Below are positions 37,571 through 44,792 of a DNA stretch of 45,137 nucleotides, piece after piece; positions within the stretch are counted from its first letter, which is position 1; the number at the start of each line of letters is the position of its first letter. A program made the translations under genes and the position numbers. Source of the DNA: Cyclobacteriaceae bacterium (lineage in GTDB: Bacteria > Bacteroidota > Bacteroidia > Cytophagales > Cyclobacteriaceae); contig JANQEU010000004.1 of the NCBI GenBank assembly GCA_028278225.1, positions 1 to 45,137 on the forward strand. Reading direction: 5' to 3'. Below the pieces are notes generated by a model. It had not been told where the DNA came from. It did not search any database and worked only from the letters and a program-made list of their open reading frames with translations.

Positions 37571-38427
37571 AGCAATTTGCCGTTATTGTGTTTATATGCA
37601 TCAAGCACAAGATATTCGAGCAAATGTGAGGGCAAAGGCAATTCCTGCTTCGTCTTCCAATCTTTAATCAGGACTACTATCTTTTTCTGAATGTCAGATA
37701 GTTTAATACTTTTCAATAGCTTCAAATTTGTCTTCTGGATCGTGGAATTATCAATAAAAAATCCTTTTTTGTTTACGAAAAGATATCCTGAGTTTTGCCC
37801 ATATTTCGATAACTTAAACGGGGCAAAGTCAATCCTGAATTCTTGATCTCCTGGATTCACATAGACACCAATTGATCTTTTTTGCTTCCTAACATCAACA
37901 ATATTGTGCTCTCCTATTTTATTTTCAAAGAAATCCTTAATGGCTTCGAACATCAAACTGCTGTTTTGAAAACTTTTTGGCTTAAAGGGTATTGCAATAT
38001 CTATGTCATAATTCTCTTTTAGAGCAGTTCCTTTTTCTGTTGATCCATGCGTTATCAATTCACCATCTATCTTACCAGCGAATTCCTTGTTCAACTCTAT
38101 GTTCAAAGTATCCACAATTAACTTCAGATTATTATAACTCTGATCAGATGGATTCAGCCTTCTGGTATTAACTAAATTGTTCAATTCAGCATCAAGATCT
38201 AATGGTTTTTGCTTTGAATTTTTATAATCTAAGACCCAACCAAGGGCATAACCCCCAACTCCCCCAACTATTGCACCTTTCCCTATTGCAGCTATAAACT
38301 CTAGCCAATTGAATTTCAAATTTTGATCATTCTTAATTCGTTCTAATTGATTAATAACATTCCAAAAACCATTTCCTATTCCAAGAAGGATAGCTCCATT
38401 TTTTGCATAATTATTTGACTTCTTCAT
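37567..38427 (-). CDS. Second CD-NTase-like nucleotidyltransferase with N-terminal membrane segment
   Basis: The 286-residue protein has a hydrophobic, glycine-zipper-like N-terminal region (11-25 and 44-67: GAILLGIGNGFWNVI; AAIGKGAIVGGVGGYALGWV). A nucleotidyltransferase domain follows: GS at 128-129 in ITHGSTEKGTALKE, catalytic acids D141 and D143 in YDIDIAIPF, and D200 in FRIDFAPF. The region LIKDWK...LPSHLLEYLVLDAY matches the helix that follows the active site in CD-NTases. It parallels the operon's first CD-NTase through the whole catalytic core but stops earlier and ends in GKLL, with no terminal glycine. It is the last gene of the operon (ATGA overlap with the previous gene). It may be a membrane-bound second synthase, an effector, or a modulator; which is unknown. 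Confidence 0.85.
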   Translation of the reverse strand: MKKSNNYAKNGAILLGIGNGFWNVINQLERIKNDQNLKFNWLEFIAAIGKGAIVGGVGGYALGWVLDYKNSKQKPLDLDAELNNLVNTRRLNPSDQSYNNLKLIVDTLNIELNKEFAGKIDGELITHGSTEKGTALKENYDIDIAIPFKPKSFQNSSLMFEAIKDFFENKIGEHNIVDVRKQKRSIGVYVNPGDQEFRIDFAPFKLSKYGQNSGYLFVNKKGFFIDNSTIQKTNLKLLKSIKLSDIQKKIVVLIKDWKTKQELPLPSHLLEYLVLDAYKHNNGKLL

Positions 38428-39185
38428 TTCTTATCAATTAACTCCTGAAATTTTAACGCACTCACCAGGTTTCCATATAATTGACTCCAATTTGTTGCGG
38501 AAGCAAATCTTTTCTTGGCGCTTTCATTATAACTCTTTATAAATTTCCCAAATGAGAACACTATCGAATCTTTTGGAAGATCATCAATGTATCTCCCTGA
38601 GATTTTATCGTTTAAAGGACTGTTTCCTTCCTCCCGATTTAAGAATAGTAGGTCATAATTGTCAGTACTTGGAATTGGAGAATACTCATTTCCAACATCC
38701 ATTATATCTACATTTTTAAATCCAAACTTTCTAAAAAAGCTGACTAGGAATGTACTGTCTGAATCTTCAGAAGTGATGATTCTTATAATTTTAGATTTTT
38801 TAAGCTTTTCTTCGTCATCATGTCCATCAATAATCTTTATAAGCTGGCTTTTCTTCTCCTGAAGTATAACATCGAATCTTTCTTCGATTTTCTTCTTGGC
38901 CATTACTTTGACCTTTTGCCAAAATCCAAACAATGAAAAGAGAGTGAATCCCCCCACTCCAATGGCTATGAAGTCCAATAGGGTTTTGTCTTGTTTGTAT
39001 TCCCGTATTTTTAACCCAATTTCTTTGGTGAATAAATCATACCTCTTTTCATCAATGGTTCTATATTCCTCAATCACACTTATCCTTTTTTCAACCACGT
39101 TCAAAATGGAATCCACCTTTTCTTGGGAAATGCCCTCAAAAATCACCGATACTATAAGTATGTTAAATATTAAAATCTTCATCAT
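38424..39185 (-). CDS. Putative CBASS membrane effector: two hydrophobic segments plus soluble C-terminal domain
   Basis: The 253-residue protein has an N-terminal hydrophobic segment (3-20, possibly a cleaved signal) and a TM helix at about 69-89 (LLDFIAIGVGGFTLFSLFGFW). A short helical linker (21-66) separates them. After a coiled, Lys/Glu-rich stretch (AKKKIEERFDVILQEKKSQL) comes a ~130-residue alpha/beta domain (SKIIRIITSEDSDSTFLVSF, NYDLLFLNREEGN, DSIVFSFGKFIKSYN), probably Rossmann-like. Position after Cap2 and Cap3 genes, and the layout of a membrane anchor plus cytosolic domain, suit a nucleotide-gated effector. No known effector family was matched, so this is an inference. It overlaps both neighbours. 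Confidence 0.75.
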   Translation of the reverse strand: MMKILIFNILIVSVIFEGISQEKVDSILNVVEKRISVIEEYRTIDEKRYDLFTKEIGLKIREYKQDKTLLDFIAIGVGGFTLFSLFGFWQKVKVMAKKKIEERFDVILQEKKSQLIKIIDGHDDEEKLKKSKIIRIITSEDSDSTFLVSFFRKFGFKNVDIMDVGNEYSPIPSTDNYDLLFLNREEGNSPLNDKISGRYIDDLPKDSIVFSFGKFIKSYNESAKKRFASATNWSQLYGNLVSALKFQELIDKK

Positions 39186-39651
39186 ATCTGTAAATTGATT
39201 TATCCTGAATTACATAGAAGCCACATTCATATGAGTTTTTAGTAAATCCAATGATCAACATTATGGGATTTTCTATTTTCACCTCAGGGTGGTCAGCTAA
39301 AAAAACCAATGTGCTTTTGTCGATTGGACTTGGATTTGTTCCGGAGTTTGGATGAGTATGCCATTCACCCAAATAAAAAATTGAGGGATCCTTATTGAAT
39401 TCAATGGTCAACTTTTCTTCAAGACTTTCAGATCCTCTTACAAAGGAAGTTTTTGTATTCTGATATTTTGTTGGAAAAATCACATCTGTAATAATTGCTG
39501 AATTGTGATCTATACTATACCTACCGATTAAGATCCCGCCATACTCTTTTGGGTAGTGCTTCCTTGATTCTTTCAACATAAAGTCAATTTTCATTTGTTC
39601 TATCTGAAGTCGTAGATCAATGTCTTTGCAGTAGTACCTTAATACCGACAT
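39163..39651 (-). CDS. cap3: Cap3-like JAMM/MPN metalloprotease (CBASS deconjugase)
   Basis: The 162-residue protein carries a full JAMM zinc motif: E36 in KEYGGILIG, then H98-x-H100-P in GEWHTHPNSG, S108 and D111 in PSPID. In type II CBASS systems such proteases remove the conjugated CD-NTase from its targets and reverse Cap2. It overlaps the Cap2-like gene by 13 nt and the effector gene by 23 nt, so the stoichiometry is likely set by translational coupling. Confidence 0.92.
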   Translation of the reverse strand: MSVLRYYCKDIDLRLQIEQMKIDFMLKESRKHYPKEYGGILIGRYSIDHNSAIITDVIFPTKYQNTKTSFVRGSESLEEKLTIEFNKDPSIFYLGEWHTHPNSGTNPSPIDKSTLVFLADHPEVKIENPIMLIIGFTKNSYECGFYVIQDKSIYRYDEDFNI

Positions 39652-41279
39652 ATTCTTACATCATTATTATCACGTGAAACTTTAAAGTCCCTTAGTATCA
39701 CCCCATGAGAAATCTGCTTGTTTATTTCATTTAGGGATGTATTCACTAAGATTGATATATCACTATAAGATGCCTTGAAAGTTGGAGACCAACATCCAAT
39801 GGGATTAAATAAATCACTATTCTCCCCACTTTGATCTACTAAGGCGAATATCTGGTTTGTCTTTTGGTAAATATTAGAGCCTGATAAGCAGATTAGTTCA
39901 TTTGCTCTGTTTGAAATAGATAATGAGAGGATTTGCGAATCGACATCAAGTTTGTCTAGCACATATAGCATGTCATTATCTGTTGAACAATCGAATATGT
40001 ATTGAAATTCATTCAGTTGATTCTCCAAAATTTTCCTGGCTGCTTTATCCCTGTATTTGAACAGCTTTATGTTATCGGTAAGGCTATTGCTGAAATGTAC
40101 TGTAATAAATGGTGAGATAGCTGTCAAATGACTTGCCAGATCCTTTGGTTTATCACAAACACCTGTTATGAACGGATATGAAGATCTACAAATGTTACCA
40201 GGTTCCTTGAAATCAAAATCAACCAATGCTAGATCCATTGCACCACCACGTGTTAGAGCCTCAGACAGAACGCTACCTAATGCTCCGATTCCTATTATCA
40301 AGATTTTCTTGGTGATTAATTCGTCATTGAGTTTACCCCTGCCAAAAAAAAGTTCAGGTGTACAATCAATTGTGTAACTCCAATTAATATTTGAATCCTT
40401 AAGTCTACCCACCCATTCTTTTTTTTCATTCTTTTCTGCATAGTTGGGATAGTCATTAATGTCGAAAACAGCAATTTGCCAATGAGTTTTACTACTATCA
40501 ATATTATATCCTATCAAGATTGGAATGAACGAGTTCCGTTTCAATAACTTGTTTGATTTCTTCTCGTCCCAAATTCGTTTAAGAAACCTTTGTCCAAATA
40601 AGCTCTCTAACTCTGTCCAATTTTTTACGGCAAAACGATTACTAGTTTCATTAACTGGTGTTTCGTTAAAGATGTAAAACCCAATGAACTGCTCAACACT
40701 ATAGAATTTTGACCATTGACAAGAAGTATGTGCTGGGTAATCAAACCTTTGAATAAGGTAAGTTTCACCCTTTTCATCTTCAATTTCTGTGTCTGATAGT
40801 TTTGAATAGGTAAATAATCCAAAATCTCCTTTTTTAAACTGATAACCAACATCGGTGAAAAGGAAATGTCGTTTTATCTCATTCAATTCTAATGGAGTGG
40901 TGATTATATGTTCATAGTGTTGATCTTTGTCAACTTTAATAACATACTTCTCGAGCCAAGCAATCAGTCCTCTCAGATCAATAAGTAGTTTCTTCTTTAG
41001 ACTATCGGGGCAATTTTGTGTGTGAATACAGACAGATCCATCTTCATTTACATGATCGTATTTACTGAACTCTTTGTTAACAAATCGGATAGTTTCAAAG
41101 TCGTGAAATTGAAAGGGATAAGGTGCAAATATTTCTATATCAAAATTAAAATCTACTCCTTCCAAGTTGACACCTATTGTGGTTTGGATAGTTCCAGAAT
41201 CATCTTCAATAATTGGTGATTGGACATTTATGCTAGCGTGGTCATTTAACACAGCTTCTATGGTTTTAAGCCTGTTCAT
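39639..41279 (-). CDS. cap2: Cap2-like E2-E1 fusion (ubiquitin-transfer-like) of type II CBASS
   Basis: I start at ATG 41279 (546 aa), which shares its A with the CD-NTase stop (TGATG); a TTG one codon earlier is possible. The N-terminal E2-like domain has its candidate catalytic C84 in NEDGSVCIHT after APYPFQFHDF. The C-terminal E1/ThiF domain has the Rossmann loop GIGALGS (G330) and DFDFKEPGNICRSSYPF for ATP/Mg binding. C496 in GCWSPTF is the candidate E1 cysteine. In known systems Cap2 adenylates the C-terminal glycine of the CD-NTase and transfers it to targets, raising cyclase activity. Confidence 0.93.
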   Translation of the reverse strand: MNRLKTIEAVLNDHASINVQSPIIEDDSGTIQTTIGVNLEGVDFNFDIEIFAPYPFQFHDFETIRFVNKEFSKYDHVNEDGSVCIHTQNCPDSLKKKLLIDLRGLIAWLEKYVIKVDKDQHYEHIITTPLELNEIKRHFLFTDVGYQFKKGDFGLFTYSKLSDTEIEDEKGETYLIQRFDYPAHTSCQWSKFYSVEQFIGFYIFNETPVNETSNRFAVKNWTELESLFGQRFLKRIWDEKKSNKLLKRNSFIPILIGYNIDSSKTHWQIAVFDINDYPNYAEKNEKKEWVGRLKDSNINWSYTIDCTPELFFGRGKLNDELITKKILIIGIGALGSVLSEALTRGGAMDLALVDFDFKEPGNICRSSYPFITGVCDKPKDLASHLTAISPFITVHFSNSLTDNIKLFKYRDKAARKILENQLNEFQYIFDCSTDNDMLYVLDKLDVDSQILSLSISNRANELICLSGSNIYQKTNQIFALVDQSGENSDLFNPIGCWSPTFKASYSDISILVNTSLNEINKQISHGVILRDFKVSRDNNDVRICRY

Positions 41280-42235
41280 CAACCAAATCGCACAGGTGGT
41301 GGTATTATTACTCCCTCTTCCCTTATTTTATACTTTCCTTGAGTATCCTCCTCACAAGGAAAATCTTCATTTATTGGAAAGTAAAACTTGATCATTTCAT
41401 TATCTTCATCAATGCGATCTAATAGATTCCGAATATTCTGAACAATCATTGATTTCTCGATCGATGTCAAAGTGTCCGATACATCATTGCCACTATTTCC
41501 TGGATCAGGTAATGAAATAGTTCTAATTTGATCTTCAATGAACTCAAGAACCATTTTTAGTTTTTCCCAGACAGACCCTTGTACTTCTTCTTTTTCAAAA
41601 GCTTTGATTGTTATTAGCTCAATCAAAAAAGACTTCAATGGTTGATGATGATTTATCTTCCATACTTTCATAAGTCGTATCATTTTCCTGATTTCTCCAC
41701 TTTCCATCCTACTTCTTATATTATCAATCTGAGCATTTACATTTGTTCTCAGACGATCTGAGCCTTCTTCAAATACTCCAAATGTATTTCTAACATAGAG
41801 GTTCAATTTTCGATCATCTAAATATTGACCTTGATTTAATTCCCTTCCAGGAACCACATCCACATTCACTTGGTGACCTTCATCATCCTGATGAAATACT
41901 AGACCAACCGAAACTTTTTGCGGCCTTACATCTGCCTCTTCTTGAAACTCTTCAGAGATGACAGCATAAATATCATCGTACATATCTTTCAGAGTATTAT
42001 GAGCATCACGCTTGAAGGGAACTACCAAATCGAAATCAAATTTCTTATTGACAGCGGTGTTCTTAGCATATGAGCCTGAATCGAAAGGATTATGGATATT
42101 AGTACTGTAATGTTTTTGAAGAAACTCCCTTATGTCAGTTCGTCGATTTCGATGTTTCTTTAGGAGCTTTTCCTCGTGAGTCATTTTGTGAGAGAGGAGA
42201 ACACATTCCAAATGTTTGTCCTTATCTGTGGCCAT
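41279..42235 (-). CDS. CBASS cyclic-oligonucleotide synthase (CD-NTase)
   Basis: The 318-residue protein has the nucleotidyltransferase signature: GS at 54-55 in FDSGSYAKNTAV, D67 and D69 in KFDFDLVVPF, and the third acid D126 in HQVNVDVVPG. A long helical C-terminal region follows. The last residues are PPPVRFG, so it ends in glycine, as expected for a Cap2 substrate. It is the first gene of the five-gene operon, and its stop overlaps the Cap2 start. It is cytosolic. The product nucleotide cannot be told from sequence alone. Codon use and base composition are more A+T-rich than the genes before 37326. Confidence 0.94.
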   Translation of the reverse strand: MATDKDKHLECVLLSHKMTHEEKLLKKHRNRRTDIREFLQKHYSTNIHNPFDSGSYAKNTAVNKKFDFDLVVPFKRDAHNTLKDMYDDIYAVISEEFQEEADVRPQKVSVGLVFHQDDEGHQVNVDVVPGRELNQGQYLDDRKLNLYVRNTFGVFEEGSDRLRTNVNAQIDNIRSRMESGEIRKMIRLMKVWKINHHQPLKSFLIELITIKAFEKEEVQGSVWEKLKMVLEFIEDQIRTISLPDPGNSGNDVSDTLTSIEKSMIVQNIRNLLDRIDEDNEMIKFYFPINEDFPCEEDTQGKYKIREEGVIIPPPVRFG

Positions 42236-42530
42236 ATCACTAAAAGTTTAAATTCACGTTTCATTTCTGTCTGAATGTCTCTTAGTGATGATGGAATGTG
42301 AATCCCTCTGAACTGGTTGGGATCAGAATTCAATCAACACCCAGAGACAGGACAGTTGACAAAGAACGGTCAAGTACCGTGCCAAGATTCTGGTAAATTG
42401 CATTTGACTATAATTATATGACACTCTGGCAGGTTTTGACGTCAATATATGTCAGTGGATTGAAATGACTGCCAAATATTATTTTGTGTGAGTGATAAAT
42501 ACTTCATCTTCCGAGCAGTTACCAACAGTA
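42236..42530. other. 295-bp gap, promoter region of the CBASS-like operon
   Basis: This A+T-rich gap separates the CD-NTase start from the stop of the upstream membrane-protein gene. No open frame was supported. A CAAATATTA at 42473-42481 reads TAATATTTG on the minus strand, close to but not the TAnnTTTG -7 element. TGGCAG (42427-42432) and CTGCCA (42469-42474) form a weak inverted pair. The promoter is not firmly placed. Confidence 0.4.
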
Positions 42531-43445
42531 TCATTTAGGTCGATAATACCAATGTGCAAGGAACCAGGTCATTGGAATAGCCAGACCAATAGCAGTTAGC
42601 CATAAGTTTCTCTCGTCCCATTCCTCTATCAACACAATGGAACCGGGGTATTTCAGCATACCAATAGTAAATCCAAAGCCAAATATTAGTATTAAAGTGA
42701 ATATGTAAATAGGTGATTTCTTTCCAATTTTCGGGAGTTTATTTCGGCCATTGAAATCCATAATTTTCTTTTCCGACGATTCTGTTACGAGTATTGATTT
42801 CTTCTTTTGGATTCCTTGAAGTATTTCCTTATTCTCTAAAAACTCTTTTTGAATAGAAGGATTATTTTCAACATTCTTTTTGATCTCTTGAAGCCAATTG
42901 TTCATGGCTTTATAAGAATTCTCAAAATTTCTTGTAGCTTTAATATCTGATCCGGTAAATGAAATGCTATGCCGGTGTGTTTTATTTGAACCTTTTTCGA
43001 CAGGAACCATTTCAAAAAAATGATCGTGATTGTGATAGGAAATAACTCTTATTTTTTTGTAATCAATATTTGACAATTGAGCATATTCATCAAATTCGGA
43101 GAGTAATTTCCTTAACTTTTGAATTTCAAATTCCGTGAAATTCCTCACATCTTGTAATGGTGATTTATTTCTCTCAAGCCAATCCTTAAGAAGTAGTAGT
43201 GTTTCGGTATAAGATAGAATTTCAATTCTGCCAGCTTCAGTTACTACTTGACAAGATTGATTGGAGGAAGAAATTATGTCAAAAAAGGAAGTGTTCTCTT
43301 TTGAGGTGAATGTGAACCTTTGAAAATCGATGGAATTATCAAATGAATCCGGATCAGGATAGAATTCTCTTCTAACTGACACTGCATAATCATTGTACAA
43401 TTCCTCAACAGAAACTATAAAATCACCCTCAAAATGCATTTTCAT
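42531..43445 (-). CDS. Membrane protein with large soluble N-terminal part and two C-terminal TM helices
   Basis: The 304-residue protein has ~240 soluble residues with a His-rich segment (ISYHNHDHFFEMVPVEKGSN, then THRHS) and helical stretches (NNWLQEIKKNVENN). Two TM helices follow at the C-terminus (about 245-263, YIFTLILIFGFGFTIGML; 281-299, WLTAIGLAIPMTWFLAHWYY). No family was recognised. It lies upstream of the CBASS operon on the same strand, separated by 295 bp, and could be an accessory of the defence block or an unrelated gene. Confidence 0.75.
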   Translation of the reverse strand: MKMHFEGDFIVSVEELYNDYAVSVRREFYPDPDSFDNSIDFQRFTFTSKENTSFFDIISSSNQSCQVVTEAGRIEILSYTETLLLLKDWLERNKSPLQDVRNFTEFEIQKLRKLLSEFDEYAQLSNIDYKKIRVISYHNHDHFFEMVPVEKGSNKTHRHSISFTGSDIKATRNFENSYKAMNNWLQEIKKNVENNPSIQKEFLENKEILQGIQKKKSILVTESSEKKIMDFNGRNKLPKIGKKSPIYIFTLILIFGFGFTIGMLKYPGSIVLIEEWDERNLWLTAIGLAIPMTWFLAHWYYRPK

Positions 43446-43510
43446 TTCTCAACACTATTAAAATTAGCAATATACGTAAATACAAAAGTGATCTGTTTCT
43501 GGATCCATAT

Positions 43511-43605
43511 ACATTTGCCATCCCCTACTTCACATCAAGTCGCGCTTGATATAAAATGAGTGTTTCTAACCTACCCAAAACCGGCAAATGGAAAAACTCT
43601 TTCCC
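43511..43605. repeat. Copy A of a diverged direct repeat
   Basis: Begins ACATTTGCCATCCCCT (43511-43526) and includes AAATGGAAAAACTCTTTCCC (43586-43605). It matches copy B (44883-44972): the first blocks differ by one base and the second by about two, with block spacing of 75 versus 69 bp. It lies in the 199-bp gap 43446-43644. Confidence 0.6.
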
Positions 43606-43644
43606 TCATACCTTCTCATCTGTAAAAAAGTGTTTCTCTACCGT

Positions 43645-44124
43645 CTATGTTGCACCAAAATTGTTATTGGCAGAATACGACATGAAAGCAAATAATATTA
43701 CCCAAGCCGCCAACAAGAAAAATTGATAAACTCTATTGCCTGAGTACTTGGCCGAGGCCGAAAATTCATGCATAAGAGTCCATACAATTAGTATAAAAAC
43801 GATAATAACTTCTGCTATGCCACTTGAAGTGAACAAATTGACGAACCCTATAATGAACAAGGGTTGTAATCCATTTACCGTGAGAAGATCTGTATAATTG
43901 AGCTTTTTGAATGCAAATGATTCATTTAGCTTTTCTTCGATATCTCCAACCAATTCAGGCTTCTGTTTGCTCAACTCTTGTAATCGATCCCTTTCAATAC
44001 TTCTCTTATATTCCTGCTTTGAATAAATAATTGTCACTGTCAGAATCAAGGCAAAAATTCCACCAATGAAGAGAAGAAAAATTTCCAGATTGAATAGAAT
44101 ACTTAATATCTGCTCTGTGACCAT
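43645..44124 (-). CDS. Four-helix integral membrane protein, unknown function
   Basis: The 159-residue protein has a strong first helix (about 6-33, FNLEIFLLFIGGIFALILTV), a charged cytosolic loop (SKQEYKRSIERDRLQELSKQ), and three further hydrophobic segments (GLQPLFIIGFVNLF; EVIIVFILIVWTLM; FFLLAAWVILFAFM). No family was recognised. Its 5' end overlaps the upstream gene by 22 nt, so the two are coupled. Confidence 0.78.
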   Translation of the reverse strand: MVTEQILSILFNLEIFLLFIGGIFALILTVTIIYSKQEYKRSIERDRLQELSKQKPELVGDIEEKLNESFAFKKLNYTDLLTVNGLQPLFIIGFVNLFTSSGIAEVIIVFILIVWTLMHEFSASAKYSGNRVYQFFLLAAWVILFAFMSYSANNNFGAT

Positions 44125-44792
44125 TTACTTAAGCGATAATCTCTTTTATAAAGAATAGATTTCCAAAAATCATAAGTTAGATTCCCGGACTTGTCAAATT
44201 CTGTTTGGAAATATTTTTTTGGAATCCCTGGTTTAATAAGTGGTATAAAGTATGAAGTCTGTGAGTATTGATTAGCATTGATTGACATAGAGACAAGCAG
44301 ATTAAGATCAATTAGCCTTTGAATGATTGGAAGCTTATCCTCTTTCAACAAATCTTTTGGTATAAAGTAGATTTCATCCTGGGGGCCAATATTTCCACCG
44401 TAATCAATAATAAAGTCATCGTGTACTTTTTCTGTTAGTTTATCAAAATCCTCAATAGAAAGATCATATTCAATCCATTGATATATAAGGAATACTGACT
44501 TAAATAAACTGATCTCTGTAGACTTAGCCTTTTTCAGCTTTACTTTAAGTTCGTCTGAAAAACCTTTATCATTAGCAATAAGCAAAATTCGGTCTTGGGT
44601 AGCTCCTTTGATTTCTTCTGAAATCTGAAATAGTGATTGTACACTATCTATTTCAAAAACAACATCGTTATATTTTAATTGAATCTTTGAGTTGGATTGG
44701 TATCCAAAATCTCCAATAAGAGAAAGCTCAACGTAATTAATTTTTCCAGTTATATAGAAACTTTCACAATTACCGCTAATCTTAATTTCCAT
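44103..44792 (-). CDS. Hypothetical soluble protein upstream of a membrane-protein gene
   Basis: The 229-residue protein has no signal peptide or TM helix. The first half is beta-rich (KINYVELSLIGDFGYQ, KIQLKYNDVVFEIDSV). A helical part follows (RILLIANDKGFSDELKVKLK) and a C-terminal segment containing GIPKKYFQTEFD. No family was recognised. It overlaps the four-helix membrane protein gene by 22 nt and probably works with it. Both are A+T-rich and bracketed by the diverged repeat. Confidence 0.7.
   Translation of the reverse strand: MEIKISGNCESFYITGKINYVELSLIGDFGYQSNSKIQLKYNDVVFEIDSVQSLFQISEEIKGATQDRILLIANDKGFSDELKVKLKKAKSTEISLFKSVFLIYQWIEYDLSIEDFDKLTEKVHDDFIIDYGGNIGPQDEIYFIPKDLLKEDKLPIIQRLIDLNLLVSMSINANQYSQTSYFIPLIKPGIPKKYFQTEFDKSGNLTYDFWKSILYKRDYRLSKWSQSRY

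Noticed and set aside
37567-38427. Housekeeping small nucleotidyltransferase (MNT/toxin type)
   Set aside because: It shares the D-x-D spacing and VRxQKxS(V/I)G strand with the operon's CD-NTase, and it is coupled to the CBASS genes; still recorded as an alternative until a profile search is done.
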